Source of the DNA: Clostridia bacterium | Lineage (GTDB): Bacteria; Bacillota_A; Clostridia; Christensenellales; Aristaeellaceae | NCBI GenBank assembly: GCA_017399225.1 | Contig: JAFQEB010000043.1 | Coordinates: 1 to 57,705, forward strand | Length of the DNA stretch: 57,705 bases | Direction of reading: 5' to 3' | In this document: piece after piece, positions 49,722 to 57,063 of the stretch | Layout: each line of letters begins with the position of its first letter | Position numbering within the stretch: position 1 is the first letter of the stretch | Program-made: the position numbers and the translations under genes | The notes under the pieces: generated by a model | The model's input: the letters and a program-made list of their open reading frames with translations, nothing else | What the model was told of the DNA's origin: nothing | Database searches by the model: none

Positions 49722-50078
49722 TCAGTTGTTCACGCCAATCCCAGCCAAACCGCAGATGCAGCGTTCATAGTCGGGATCGGAGAAATCCCCATACTTGGAG
49801 TAACCTGCACCGAGAGCCACACAGGCACAGGTCTTGTCATTACTGTCTTCGGTGCCACCGCCGCCTATGGCGCAGTAGCATTCCCCGCCGCCTGCCACGG
49901 CTTCCAGCTCGTTCTCATCCAGCTTGCCGTCGGGCTTTTCAAAATCCGCCTCGGTCAGTTCAACACCCAGCTCTTTGGCCAGGGCAAGCAGGCCTTCCAT
50001 GGTCATGGCGCTGAGCTTCTTGGCCAGCTCTTCGTTCTGGGAAACAGCTTCCAGGAATTTCTTCATGTTTTCCGTCAT
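49722..50078 (-). CDS. Nif11-type RiPP precursor peptide 1
   Basis: A 118-residue precursor starting MTENMKKFLEAVSQNEELAK, leader end ELEAVAGG at 64. Core: C67-Y-C69, GGGG at 72-75, C84-A-C86 followed by VALGAG (Leu where three others have Tyr-Gly and precursor 3 has PAYG), and C107-I-C109 followed by GLAGIG. The stretch between the second and third unit is the longest of the set (20 residues, Tyr- and Asp-rich). AAAGGGAG precedes the ATG. Confidence 0.9.
   Translation of the reverse strand: MTENMKKFLEAVSQNEELAKKLSAMTMEGLLALAKELGVELTEADFEKPDGKLDENELEAVAGGGECYCAIGGGGTEDSNDKTCACVALGAGYSKYGDFSDPDYERCICGLAGIGVNN
49930..50066. repeat. Leader-coding duplicate, copy in precursor 1
   Basis: Partner of 49123-49259; see there. 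Confidence 0.85.
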
Positions 50079-50123
50079 GTTGATGCTCCCTTTCTGAAGT
50101 GATGGTTATATCGATGCTGATGC

Positions 50124-50588
50124 TTACTTCAGCAGCTCGTACAGCTTGTAAACCCGCTCTTCGGTCAGCCTCGCAGCCTCGCTGTTCACGATCAGCGGGT
50201 AGATGGAGCCGCCCTCGAATTCCTTGCCTGCAGCCTCGACAGCCGCCTTCGTGTCTGCTGCCCATTGGCTTTGTTCGGCCGTCAGCTGCTCCGCTTCAGC
50301 CTCGGGCAGGATCTTCTTCGCTTCGTCCAGCAGCTGCTCCAGCGCCTCGTCCCACAGGGCGCGCAGCTCTTCGGATTTCTGGTTCATGTCGGCCTGCGTC
50401 AGCGCCTCCTGCTCCAGGGCAGCTTTAAGGGCGTCCGATCTTTCCTTTGTGGCAGCCAGATGATCCTCCTGGATGACTGCCGGATTGGGTGCTGAGGCTC
50501 CGTCGACAGTCGCGTCATTCTTCTGACAGCCAGCCAGGCAGAGCGTCAGCAATACGAGGAGACACCAAGCGATCAATGTTTTCTTCAT
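50124..50588 (-). CDS. LprI/DUF1311-like lipoprotein
   Basis: A 154-residue lipoprotein with signal peptide and lipobox LCLAGC (Cys21). The mature part has the helical LprI pattern, with ELRALWDEALEQLLDEAKKIL, SQWAADTKAAVEAAGKEFEGGSIYPLI and a closing LTEERVYKLYELL. LprI of Mycobacterium inhibits lysozyme; other members are uncharacterised. It lies 45 bases before precursor 1 on the same strand and may start the RiPP operon, possibly as immunity or envelope protection (inference). Confidence 0.78.
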   Translation of the reverse strand: MKKTLIAWCLLVLLTLCLAGCQKNDATVDGASAPNPAVIQEDHLAATKERSDALKAALEQEALTQADMNQKSEELRALWDEALEQLLDEAKKILPEAEAEQLTAEQSQWAADTKAAVEAAGKEFEGGSIYPLIVNSEAARLTEERVYKLYELLK

Positions 50589-50664
50589 ACTTTCACCTCC
50601 TGGGTGTTTTCACCAATATATACGAAGGAAACCGGCGGAGGTATAATTCTGCCTGAAAATTGTT

Positions 50665-52692
50665 TTAAGGCTCCACAATGTTGAAGGGCATGATTCCCTG
50701 CACCGGGAACTGGTTCATGCTCTGGCACAGCAGGGTGATGAGCTCGGTATTGCCCGTCATGGGTGCGGCGGACAATCCCTTCTGGTTATTGCTGATGATG
50801 TACAGCAGCGCATTCTTCGGACAGGTGATGGAGGCGTCCGCATCCTCGCGGCGGGTATTCTCATATACCAGCAGCACGCCGTTCTTTACATGCAGCACAT
50901 GCTGCTGCTTCACGTCGATCAGCGTCACGTTGATGGTGAAGTCCTGCTCTGCCATCATCTGCTTATCCATCAGGATCGCCATGTAGTCGAAGATCATGGC
51001 GGGGGTCATTTCCTTCAGGATTGCCGCGCCGCCCTTGGTCTGGGTGGCATTCAACGCCTGGTTGCCATGGCGCAGCTCCAGTGCAGCGGTCAGGTAGGCG
51101 TTGCGCCACGGGCCGGATTCCGCCTGGTAGCCCAGCTGCTCCATCGCGTCAGCACACAGGAGACGGGCGGCCTCGTTGGTCGGATCGGCGTAGACGATCA
51201 CGTTGGTGATCTCCGCCACCCACTGGTATTCGCCCTTGTCGAAGTCTGCCTTGGCCATGCGCAGCGCTGCGTCCACGTCGCCCAGGTATTCCACCCATTT
51301 CTTCGCACTCTCCGTGGGGGTAAGCGGGTTGAGGTTCACGGGATTGGCGTCGTACCAGCCCATGAAACGCTGGTATACGGCCTTCGAGTTGTGCGCCACC
51401 GTGCCGTAGTACTGCCGGGTGTACCAGTTCTTTGCCAGTGCCTCGGGCAGCTGGATCATGTTGGAGATCTCGTCGGAGGTATAGCCCTGGTTGATGTACG
51501 TCAGCGTCTGGTCGTTGATGAACTTGTACACGGCAGCGGTGTTGATCATGTACTCCACTGCCGTTTCGTTGCCCCAGTGCGGCCAGTTGTGGGACTGGAA
51601 TACGACCTCGGTCTCACTGCCGTAGCGGGTAACGGCTTCGGTGATGTAGCCCGCCCAGGCAGCGCCGTCGCGCACCTGTGCGCCGCGCAGGGTGTAGAGG
51701 TTGTGCAGCGTGCCGGTGCAGTTCTCCGCCAGCCACAGCGCCTTGAACTGAGGGAACCAGGTGTTCATTTCGGCAGGGGCTTCCGTGCCGGGGGTCATCT
51801 GGAATTCCATTTCCACGCCGTCGATGACCAGCGTCTCGCCGGTGACCTTGATCTCATAGGTGGGGGCAAGGTAGGAGACTGTGCCGGTGGACTGTCCCAT
51901 ACCGATGCCCTGGGCCATTTTGCCGGTCACGCCGGGGGTGAGCAGCACGCCGTACTGATAGTTGGCGCGGCGGGTCATGGCCTTGCCGGCGTAGATGTTC
52001 TCTGAAATGGCGTGTTCCGCAAAGCCCTCCGGCACGATGATCGGGATCTTGCCGCTGGCAAGCTGCTCGGCGATGGGCAGGGCTCCGTCTGCCGCATCCT
52101 CCGCCGTCATCACGCCCAGAATACCGCCGAAGTGATCGGCATGGGGATGGGAAATGATGACCGCCTTCACGGGATAGCTGCCCAGGTTCTTTTCGATCAG
52201 CTGCATCGCGGCCATGGAGCACTCCACGCTCATCAGCGGGTCGAAGAGGATCCAGCCGGTATCGCCCTTCACTACCGTGAGGTTGGACATGTCGTAGCCG
52301 CGCACCTGATAGATGTTTTCACACACCTCGAACAGGCCGTAGGCGTGGTTGTTGCGGGTATTCTCCCACAGGCTGGGGTTTACGGTGTCGGGCGCTTTTT
52401 CGTAATCATCCAGGAAGCTGTATGCCGCTTGGCTCCACACCACGGCGCCGTTGGCGTCCTTCAGCTCCAGCACCTCCGGCGCGTCGATCAGGCCGCGCAC
52501 GGCATTGTCATATTCGCTGGTATCCTCAAAGTCCAGCAGGGAGTATACGGCAGAATTGATCTGCGCTGTGTAGCTGCTGGCGGGCTTGGCATCCTTCGTC
52601 AGCCCCAGATCAGCGGACAGGCTGTCCGTTTCTGCCAGCGCGCAGGAAAACAGAAACAGCAGGGACAGCAGTGCAGCAATGGACTTCTTCAT
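50665..52692 (-). CDS. Secreted alkylsulfatase-like metallo-beta-lactamase-fold hydrolase (SdsA1-like)
   Basis: A 675-residue exported enzyme with a signal peptide (MKKSIAALLSLLFLFSCALAE; the Cys in LFSC leaves a weak lipobox possibility). The zinc motif is SHPHADHFGG with H182, H184, D186 and H187. Downstream FQSHNWPHWGNE and LGYQAESGPWRNAYLTAALELR match the SdsA1-type alkylsulfatases, which have a dimerisation domain and a C-terminal SCP2-like domain (here from about 550). Such enzymes split long-chain alkyl sulfate esters. It follows the TetR gene by 12 bases, so it is probably induced by its substrate through that repressor. Confidence 0.87.
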   Translation of the reverse strand: MKKSIAALLSLLFLFSCALAETDSLSADLGLTKDAKPASSYTAQINSAVYSLLDFEDTSEYDNAVRGLIDAPEVLELKDANGAVVWSQAAYSFLDDYEKAPDTVNPSLWENTRNNHAYGLFEVCENIYQVRGYDMSNLTVVKGDTGWILFDPLMSVECSMAAMQLIEKNLGSYPVKAVIISHPHADHFGGILGVMTAEDAADGALPIAEQLASGKIPIIVPEGFAEHAISENIYAGKAMTRRANYQYGVLLTPGVTGKMAQGIGMGQSTGTVSYLAPTYEIKVTGETLVIDGVEMEFQMTPGTEAPAEMNTWFPQFKALWLAENCTGTLHNLYTLRGAQVRDGAAWAGYITEAVTRYGSETEVVFQSHNWPHWGNETAVEYMINTAAVYKFINDQTLTYINQGYTSDEISNMIQLPEALAKNWYTRQYYGTVAHNSKAVYQRFMGWYDANPVNLNPLTPTESAKKWVEYLGDVDAALRMAKADFDKGEYQWVAEITNVIVYADPTNEAARLLCADAMEQLGYQAESGPWRNAYLTAALELRHGNQALNATQTKGGAAILKEMTPAMIFDYMAILMDKQMMAEQDFTINVTLIDVKQQHVLHVKNGVLLVYENTRREDADASITCPKNALLYIISNNQKGLSAAPMTGNTELITLLCQSMNQFPVQGIMPFNIVEP

Positions 52693-52704
52693 ACGAATGC
52701 CTCC

Positions 52705-53382
52705 TTACTTATTCTCAAGCGCTGCCAGCAGATAGGCTATGGCTTGCTGTGCAGCGGCTGAAAAGTCGATCGTGGAAACAAACCGGATCGCTTCCCGGAT
52801 CTTCTCCTCCGGTACCTTGTACACCAGGAACGTGGCCTCCAGGTAGCGCGTTACCTTGCGCTTCATCGTGAAATACATATCGCAGGGGACGGACATGAAG
52901 CTCCGGATGATGCCGCCCGTTGCGATCTCCAGCTCGTAAAAATCCTTTGCCTCGTACTGGGGGTAATAGGGCTGGAAGAAGACCTGCAGCTTCTCTGCGA
53001 TGGCCTGGTAGATCAACGCGGCAGACTTTTGATGAGAGTATGCTGCCAGATACAGCTCGCGGATCTGCTCGCTGCTTTCGGCCATATGCAGCTGTAGGGT
53101 GGTTTCGGCGGCCCAGAAGAGGAGCTTGTCCTCCGTCAGGCCGTGCAGCAGCTTCGCCGTTGCGCTGAACTGCCCTTCCAGCACGTGGTTTACAAGGTCG
53201 CAGAGGATGTTCTCCTTGCTTTCATAGATGTACATCAGCGAGCCGATATTCACGCCGGATTCCCTGGCGATCTCCCGCAGCGTCGTGGCTGTGTAGCCCT
53301 TATGCAGAAAGAGATTTGTCGCTGCGCGCAGAATGAGCTGCTTGTTTTCGTCGGTTGTTCGGTGGATGGAACGGTACTCCAT
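52705..53382 (-). CDS. TetR/AcrR-family transcriptional regulator
   Basis: A 225-residue repressor. The N-terminal HTH reads QLILRAATNLFLHKGYTATTLREIARESGVNIGSLMYIYESKENIL; the rest is an all-helical ligand and dimer domain. It heads an operon with the alkylsulfatase-like gene and has a palindrome at its start point, so it probably controls itself and that gene. Confidence 0.93.
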   Translation of the reverse strand: MEYRSIHRTTDENKQLILRAATNLFLHKGYTATTLREIARESGVNIGSLMYIYESKENILCDLVNHVLEGQFSATAKLLHGLTEDKLLFWAAETTLQLHMAESSEQIRELYLAAYSHQKSAALIYQAIAEKLQVFFQPYYPQYEAKDFYELEIATGGIIRSFMSVPCDMYFTMKRKVTRYLEATFLVYKVPEEKIREAIRFVSTIDFSAAAQQAIAYLLAALENK

Positions 53383-53436
53383 TTCTGATTCCTCCTGTAT
53401 GGTGCTTGCGGCATGTGCGGGGGGAATGCTTGTTTG

Positions 53437-53485
53437 TAACGCGTTATACTATGTGTATTATGACATGGATCGATGCTGGTGTCAA
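53437..53485 (-). promoter_or_regulatory. Promoter and candidate operator of the tetR-sulfatase operon
   Basis: Reverse strand: -35 TTGACA (53480-53485), 17-base spacer, -10 CATAAT (53457-53462). The perfect palindrome TAACGCGTTA (53437-53446) covers the predicted start point. Confidence 0.65.
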
Positions 53486-53557
53486 GTGCTTTTGATAAAA
53501 GCGACCGGCGGCAGACTACTGGCTGGGCAGGAAATGCTCCCAGCTGCCGCCGCGCCG

Positions 53558-53586
53558 TTGACAAGAAATGCCCTGCACGCTAAAAT
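53558..53586 (+). promoter_or_regulatory. Promoter of the cysteine desulfurase gene
   Basis: -35 TTGACA (53558-53563), 17-base spacer, -10 TAAAAT (53581-53586). Confidence 0.75.
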
Positions 53587-53619
53587 GAACAGGAACGAAA
53601 TGCCAAAGGAGCACCGCCC

Positions 53620-54783
53620 ATGAAACAAATTTATCTGGACAATGCTGCCACCACCGCCTGCGCACCGGAGGTCGTGGAGGCGATGCTGCCGTTTTTCACG
53701 CAGACCTTCGGCAACGCATCCTCTGTCCATGCCTGCGGGCGGGAGGCCAAGCGGGCTGCCGAAGCGGCCCGGCGGCAGGCGGCAAAGGCGCTGAATGCCG
53801 CTGCGCCGCAGGAGATCATCTTCACGGCTGGGGGCTCCGAGAGCGATAACTGGGCCATCAAGGGTGCAGCCTTTGCCAATGCGGACAAGGGCCGGCACAT
53901 CATCACCACGGCCATCGAGCACCACGCGGTGCTCCATACCTGCCAGTGGCTGGAGAAGACCCAGGGCTTTGAGGTGACGTATCTACCCGCGGACGCCTGG
54001 GGACGGGTCAGCACTGCGGCGGTGGCACAGGCTATCCGGCCCGATACCATCCTCGTTTCCGTCATGGCGGCAAACAACGAGATCGGCACCGTTCAGCCCA
54101 TTGCGGAGATCGGCGCCGTATGCCGGGCGCGGGGCGTGCTCTTCCACACGGACGCCGTGCAGGCCGTGGGCGCCATCCCGCTGGACGTACAGGCAATGAA
54201 TATCGACCTCCTCTCCCTTTCGGCGCACAAATTCCACGGCCCCAAAGGGGTGGGCGCGCTTTACGTCCGCAGGGGCGTGAAGCTGGAGAACCTCATCCAC
54301 GGCGGCGCGCAGGAGCGGGGCCTCAGGGCGGGCACGGAGAATCTGCCCGGCATGATCGGCCTGGGCAAGGCGATCGAAATGGCGACGGAAAACCTGGCGG
54401 AGAATGCTGCCCGCGTGAAGCAGCTGCGGGACCGGCTGATCGCAGGCGTGATGGCGCAGATCCCGGACGTGCGGCTCAACGGCCACCCGGAGGAGCGGCT
54501 GCCGGGCAACTGCAATTTCTCCTTCCGGGATGTGGAGGGAGAGGCGCTGCTGCTCCGGCTGGATCTGGCGGGTGTGGCGGGCTCCTCGGGATCGGCATGT
54601 ACCTCTGGTGCGCTGGACCCCAGCCATGTGCTGATGGCCATCGGTCTGACGGAGGCGGAGGCCCATGGCTCCCTGCGGCTGACGCTCTCCACCGACACCA
54701 CCGAAGCGGACGTGGACGGCGCGCTGGCGCGGCTCGTGCCCATCGTGGCAGATCTCCGGGCCATGCGCCGCGAGGGACGATAA
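53620..54783 (+). CDS. Cysteine desulfurase (NifS/IscS type)
   Basis: A 387-residue PLP enzyme that takes sulfur from cysteine for Fe-S clusters or thio-modification. It starts MKQIYLDNAATT, has the PLP-site His in TTAIEHHAVLHTC, the PLP Lys204 in SLSAHKFHGPKG, and the persulfide loop GSSGSACTSGALDPSHVLMAIG, which marks the NifS/IscS group rather than SufS. No IscU or MnmA lies next to it here. AAAGGAG precedes the ATG. Confidence 0.94.
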   Translation: MKQIYLDNAATTACAPEVVEAMLPFFTQTFGNASSVHACGREAKRAAEAARRQAAKALNAAAPQEIIFTAGGSESDNWAIKGAAFANADKGRHIITTAIEHHAVLHTCQWLEKTQGFEVTYLPADAWGRVSTAAVAQAIRPDTILVSVMAANNEIGTVQPIAEIGAVCRARGVLFHTDAVQAVGAIPLDVQAMNIDLLSLSAHKFHGPKGVGALYVRRGVKLENLIHGGAQERGLRAGTENLPGMIGLGKAIEMATENLAENAARVKQLRDRLIAGVMAQIPDVRLNGHPEERLPGNCNFSFRDVEGEALLLRLDLAGVAGSSGSACTSGALDPSHVLMAIGLTEAEAHGSLRLTLSTDTTEADVDGALARLVPIVADLRAMRREGR

Positions 54784-54894
54784 AGGGGAATAGCTGCCCG
54801 GTAAGCGAGATGAAAAGGATGAGGTGATCCTTTGCTGTTGCGGGTGCTTCTGTGATGGAATGAAGACGATGAACTTGGAGTTGTGGTGGTCGGT

Positions 54895-55359
54895 ATGGAG
54901 TTGACAACAGAGAGATGCCTTATTCGCAATATGAAGATGAAAGACGCTGACGATTTGCATCAAGTGCTTTCAGATGCGAGTGTTATGATGTATATTGAAC
55001 CAGCTTATGATATAGCGAGGACAAGGCGCTTTGTTCAATCGGCAGGACTGTGTGTACCACCATTGGTTTATGCGATTGTATGGAGAATAACAGGCAAAGT
55101 GATTGGACATGCAATTTTTCATTCCTATGAAAAGAACGACTATGAGATCGGCTGGGTCTTAAACAAGGATTTCTGGGGAATTGGAATTGCAGACGAAGTG
55201 ACAAAAGAATTGATAAAATGCGCAAGAAGCATGGGTGTTGAAAGCTGCGTGATTGAATGTGATGAAAAACAGATTGCCAGCAAAAAGATTGCGATCAAAA
55301 ATGGATTTGTATACGAAGATAAAGCAGACAACCTCGAGCGATATCGTTTAGTGCTGTAA
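54895..55359 (+). CDS. GNAT-family N-acetyltransferase, AT-richer than neighbours
   Basis: A 154-residue RimJ/RimL-like acetyltransferase: ELTTERCLIRNMKMKDADDL, then YEIGWVLNKDFWGIGIADEVTKELIKCA, the acetyl-CoA loop region, and ASKKIAIKNGFVYED. Codon and base use are clearly more AT-rich than in all adjacent genes, suggesting acquisition from another genome. The start is uncertain: ATG 54895 or GTG 54883, with only weak ribosome-binding sites. No clear promoter; 112 bases separate it from the desulfurase gene. Confidence 0.82.
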   Translation: MELTTERCLIRNMKMKDADDLHQVLSDASVMMYIEPAYDIARTRRFVQSAGLCVPPLVYAIVWRITGKVIGHAIFHSYEKNDYEIGWVLNKDFWGIGIADEVTKELIKCARSMGVESCVIECDEKQIASKKIAIKNGFVYEDKADNLERYRLVL

Positions 55360-55464
55360 TTGAAAAAACATTTCGTCGGGCAGACGAAAAACAGGTTTCC
55401 ACCATTTCAGAAGGTGTGATTATGTGCGCCGTACCAGTGCGCTGCGTTTGTACACCGACATAAA

Positions 55465-55497
55465 CAAACGAGCATCCGAACGCCGGATGCTCGTTTG
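55465..55497. terminator. Bidirectional terminator
   Basis: Perfect stem CAAACGAGCATCC / GGATGCTCGTTTG with a seven-base loop. It sits between the GNAT gene and the convergent LytTR operon. Confidence 0.75.
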
Positions 55498-55545
55498 CTT
55501 GCTATAAGAGACCTCCCGCCATCAGGCAGCTGTCTGTTTGGCAGC

Positions 55546-55740
55546 TCACTTCTTCTGCTGCTTGAGAACATTGCGGTAATTGAACACATTGACGACGGCG
55601 TTGCCGCACAGGCAGAGTGCGATGATAATCCGCAGCGGCTTGGACAGCACGATAACGTCAAAACCGTACAGGATCAGCGCGATGCCGCAGCATATGGTGA
55701 GGATGCTGCTCAGCAGCACAAGGAGCTTCACTTTATCCAT
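55546..55740 (-). CDS. Small two-helix membrane protein
   Basis: A 64-residue protein: helices at about 5-25 (KLLVLLSSILTICCGIALILYG) and 35-53, a basic C-terminus (NVLKQQKK). No family recognised. Its ATG shares one base with the stop of the LytTR gene and has AAAGGATG upstream, so the two are translationally coupled. Confidence 0.72.
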   Translation of the reverse strand: MDKVKLLVLLSSILTICCGIALILYGFDVIVLSKPLRIIIALCLCGNAVVNVFNYRNVLKQQKK

Positions 55741-56492
55741 CAGGAAAACATCCTTTCCAGCTCTTCGTACTTTTCATGGGTGATCAGCGCGTCCTGGGTG
55801 ATGCCCTTGAGGCGCACCACATAGGTCCAGCGGCCGTAGGGGGTGATGTTGCTGATGTAATTCAGGTTGATGATGTAGCTCTTGTGGCAGCGGAAGAACA
55901 CGCTGGGATCCAGGCGCGCCTCGGTCTCGGAGAGGGAGTCGCCGGTCACGTAGCGCTCGCCGTTTGCGGTGTAGATGACCGTTGCCCGATCCTCGCGCTG
56001 AACCAGCACAACGTCCTCCGCGCTGACGAAGGAAACGCCGTCCTTGTGGTGCAGCATCAGCCGGCCGGAGGCACGCTGGGGCCGGGCGGCAGGCACGGGG
56101 AGGGGAGCCTCGTCCTTCTCGGGGTTGAGACGGTCGCGGGCCCGTTCGAGGGTTTGCAGCACCCGATCCACCTTAAAGGGCTTGATCAGGTAGTCGAAGG
56201 CATACACTTCAAAGGCGTCGCCCATGTACTGGTCGTGGGCGGTGGCGAAGATCATGATGATGGAGGGATCCATGTCCTGGATGACACGGGCGGCCTCCAC
56301 GCCGGTCTTGCCGGGCATCTCCACATCCAGGAAGACGATCTGCGGGCGCAGCGTCTCCACCAGCTGCAGCAGCTCCAGGCCGTCGCAGGCTTCGCCCACC
56401 AGCTCAAAGCCCTCTACCTTGCTGATCATCTTCCGCTCAATGCGGCGCATGTCCTCGTTGTCGTCGGCGATGATTACGCGGATCGTGTCCAT
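55740..56492 (-). CDS. LytTR-family response regulator
   Basis: A 250-residue regulator. The receiver (residues 1-120) has IRVIIADDNEDMRRIE, the phosphoacceptor Asp in QIVFLDVEMPGKTG, and the conserved Lys in FDYLIKPFK. After a Pro-rich linker the LytTR DNA-binding domain follows (VVLVQREDRATVIYTANGERYVT ... FFRCHKSYIINLNYI). No histidine kinase is adjacent, so its partner lies elsewhere. AAGGAGA fixes the start at 56492. Confidence 0.92.
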   Translation of the reverse strand: MDTIRVIIADDNEDMRRIERKMISKVEGFELVGEACDGLELLQLVETLRPQIVFLDVEMPGKTGVEAARVIQDMDPSIIMIFATAHDQYMGDAFEVYAFDYLIKPFKVDRVLQTLERARDRLNPEKDEAPLPVPAARPQRASGRLMLHHKDGVSFVSAEDVVLVQREDRATVIYTANGERYVTGDSLSETEARLDPSVFFRCHKSYIINLNYISNITPYGRWTYVVRLKGITQDALITHEKYEELERMFS

Positions 56493-56530
56493 AACTTCTG
56501 TCTCCTTGCCTGAACAGGCTGTGCCTGAAT

Positions 56531-56567
56531 AAAAGCGGGGAGCAGCCACCTGGGCAGCCGCTCCCCG
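56531..56567 (-). terminator. Terminator after the FloA-linked gene
   Basis: Stem CGGGGAGC / GCTCCCCG, then CTTTTATT on the minus strand. Confidence 0.75.
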
Positions 56568-56583
56568 GAATGCGTGCGGGTGT

Positions 56584-57024
56584 TTATCGGGCCCGGCGCT
56601 GGCAGGGGCGGGTGAGCACCTCCTGCATCACGAAGGCCTGAACCAGTTCCTTACCGGACCATGCCAGCTCGATACCCGGCTGGAGCGCTTCTTCCACCGC
56701 CATGCTGCGCTCAGCGCTCAGCTGATCCTCATGGCAGGGATCCTTACCCTCCAGACTGGTAACGCCCAGGCTGCCGGGGACATCATGCGTTGCGCAATCC
56801 GGCTTCAGGTGCGGGTGAACGGTAGGGGCTACGGGCCGGGGCGGCAGCATACTGGCTGCCGGAGCAGTCGGGGCTGGCGGAGCAGCCTGCTGCGGGCGGG
56901 CGGTTTCGACGCCCGGCCAGGCAGCGGTGCGCTGCTGCTTTTCCTTCTGCTTCTTCTGCGCAGAGGCAACGACGGCGATGATGCCGCCCACGATCATCAC
57001 GATCGCGCTGAATAGGTCTTCCAC
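56584..57024 (-). CDS. Membrane-anchored Pro/Ala-rich protein downstream of floA
   Basis: A 146-residue protein with an N-terminal helix (DLFSAIVMIVGGIIAVVASA), a basic stretch, a Pro/Ala-rich linker and a hydrophilic C-terminal part ending QEVLTRPCQRRAR. No family recognised. It follows floA by 39 bases and shares its operon, so it may belong to the same membrane microdomain (inference). Confidence 0.68.
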   Translation of the reverse strand: MEDLFSAIVMIVGGIIAVVASAQKKQKEKQQRTAAWPGVETARPQQAAPPAPTAPAASMLPPRPVAPTVHPHLKPDCATHDVPGSLGVTSLEGKDPCHEDQLSAERSMAVEEALQPGIELAWSGKELVQAFVMQEVLTRPCQRRAR

Positions 57025-57063
57025 GGGCGTCCCTCCCTTCTTGAAGTTTCAGGCGTTCCAGCC

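Noticed and set aside
46589..50078. Cys-rich peptides read as metallothioneins
   Set aside because: Nif11-type leaders, the double-glycine cleavage sites and the embedded radical SAM/SPASM gene argue for RiPP precursors.
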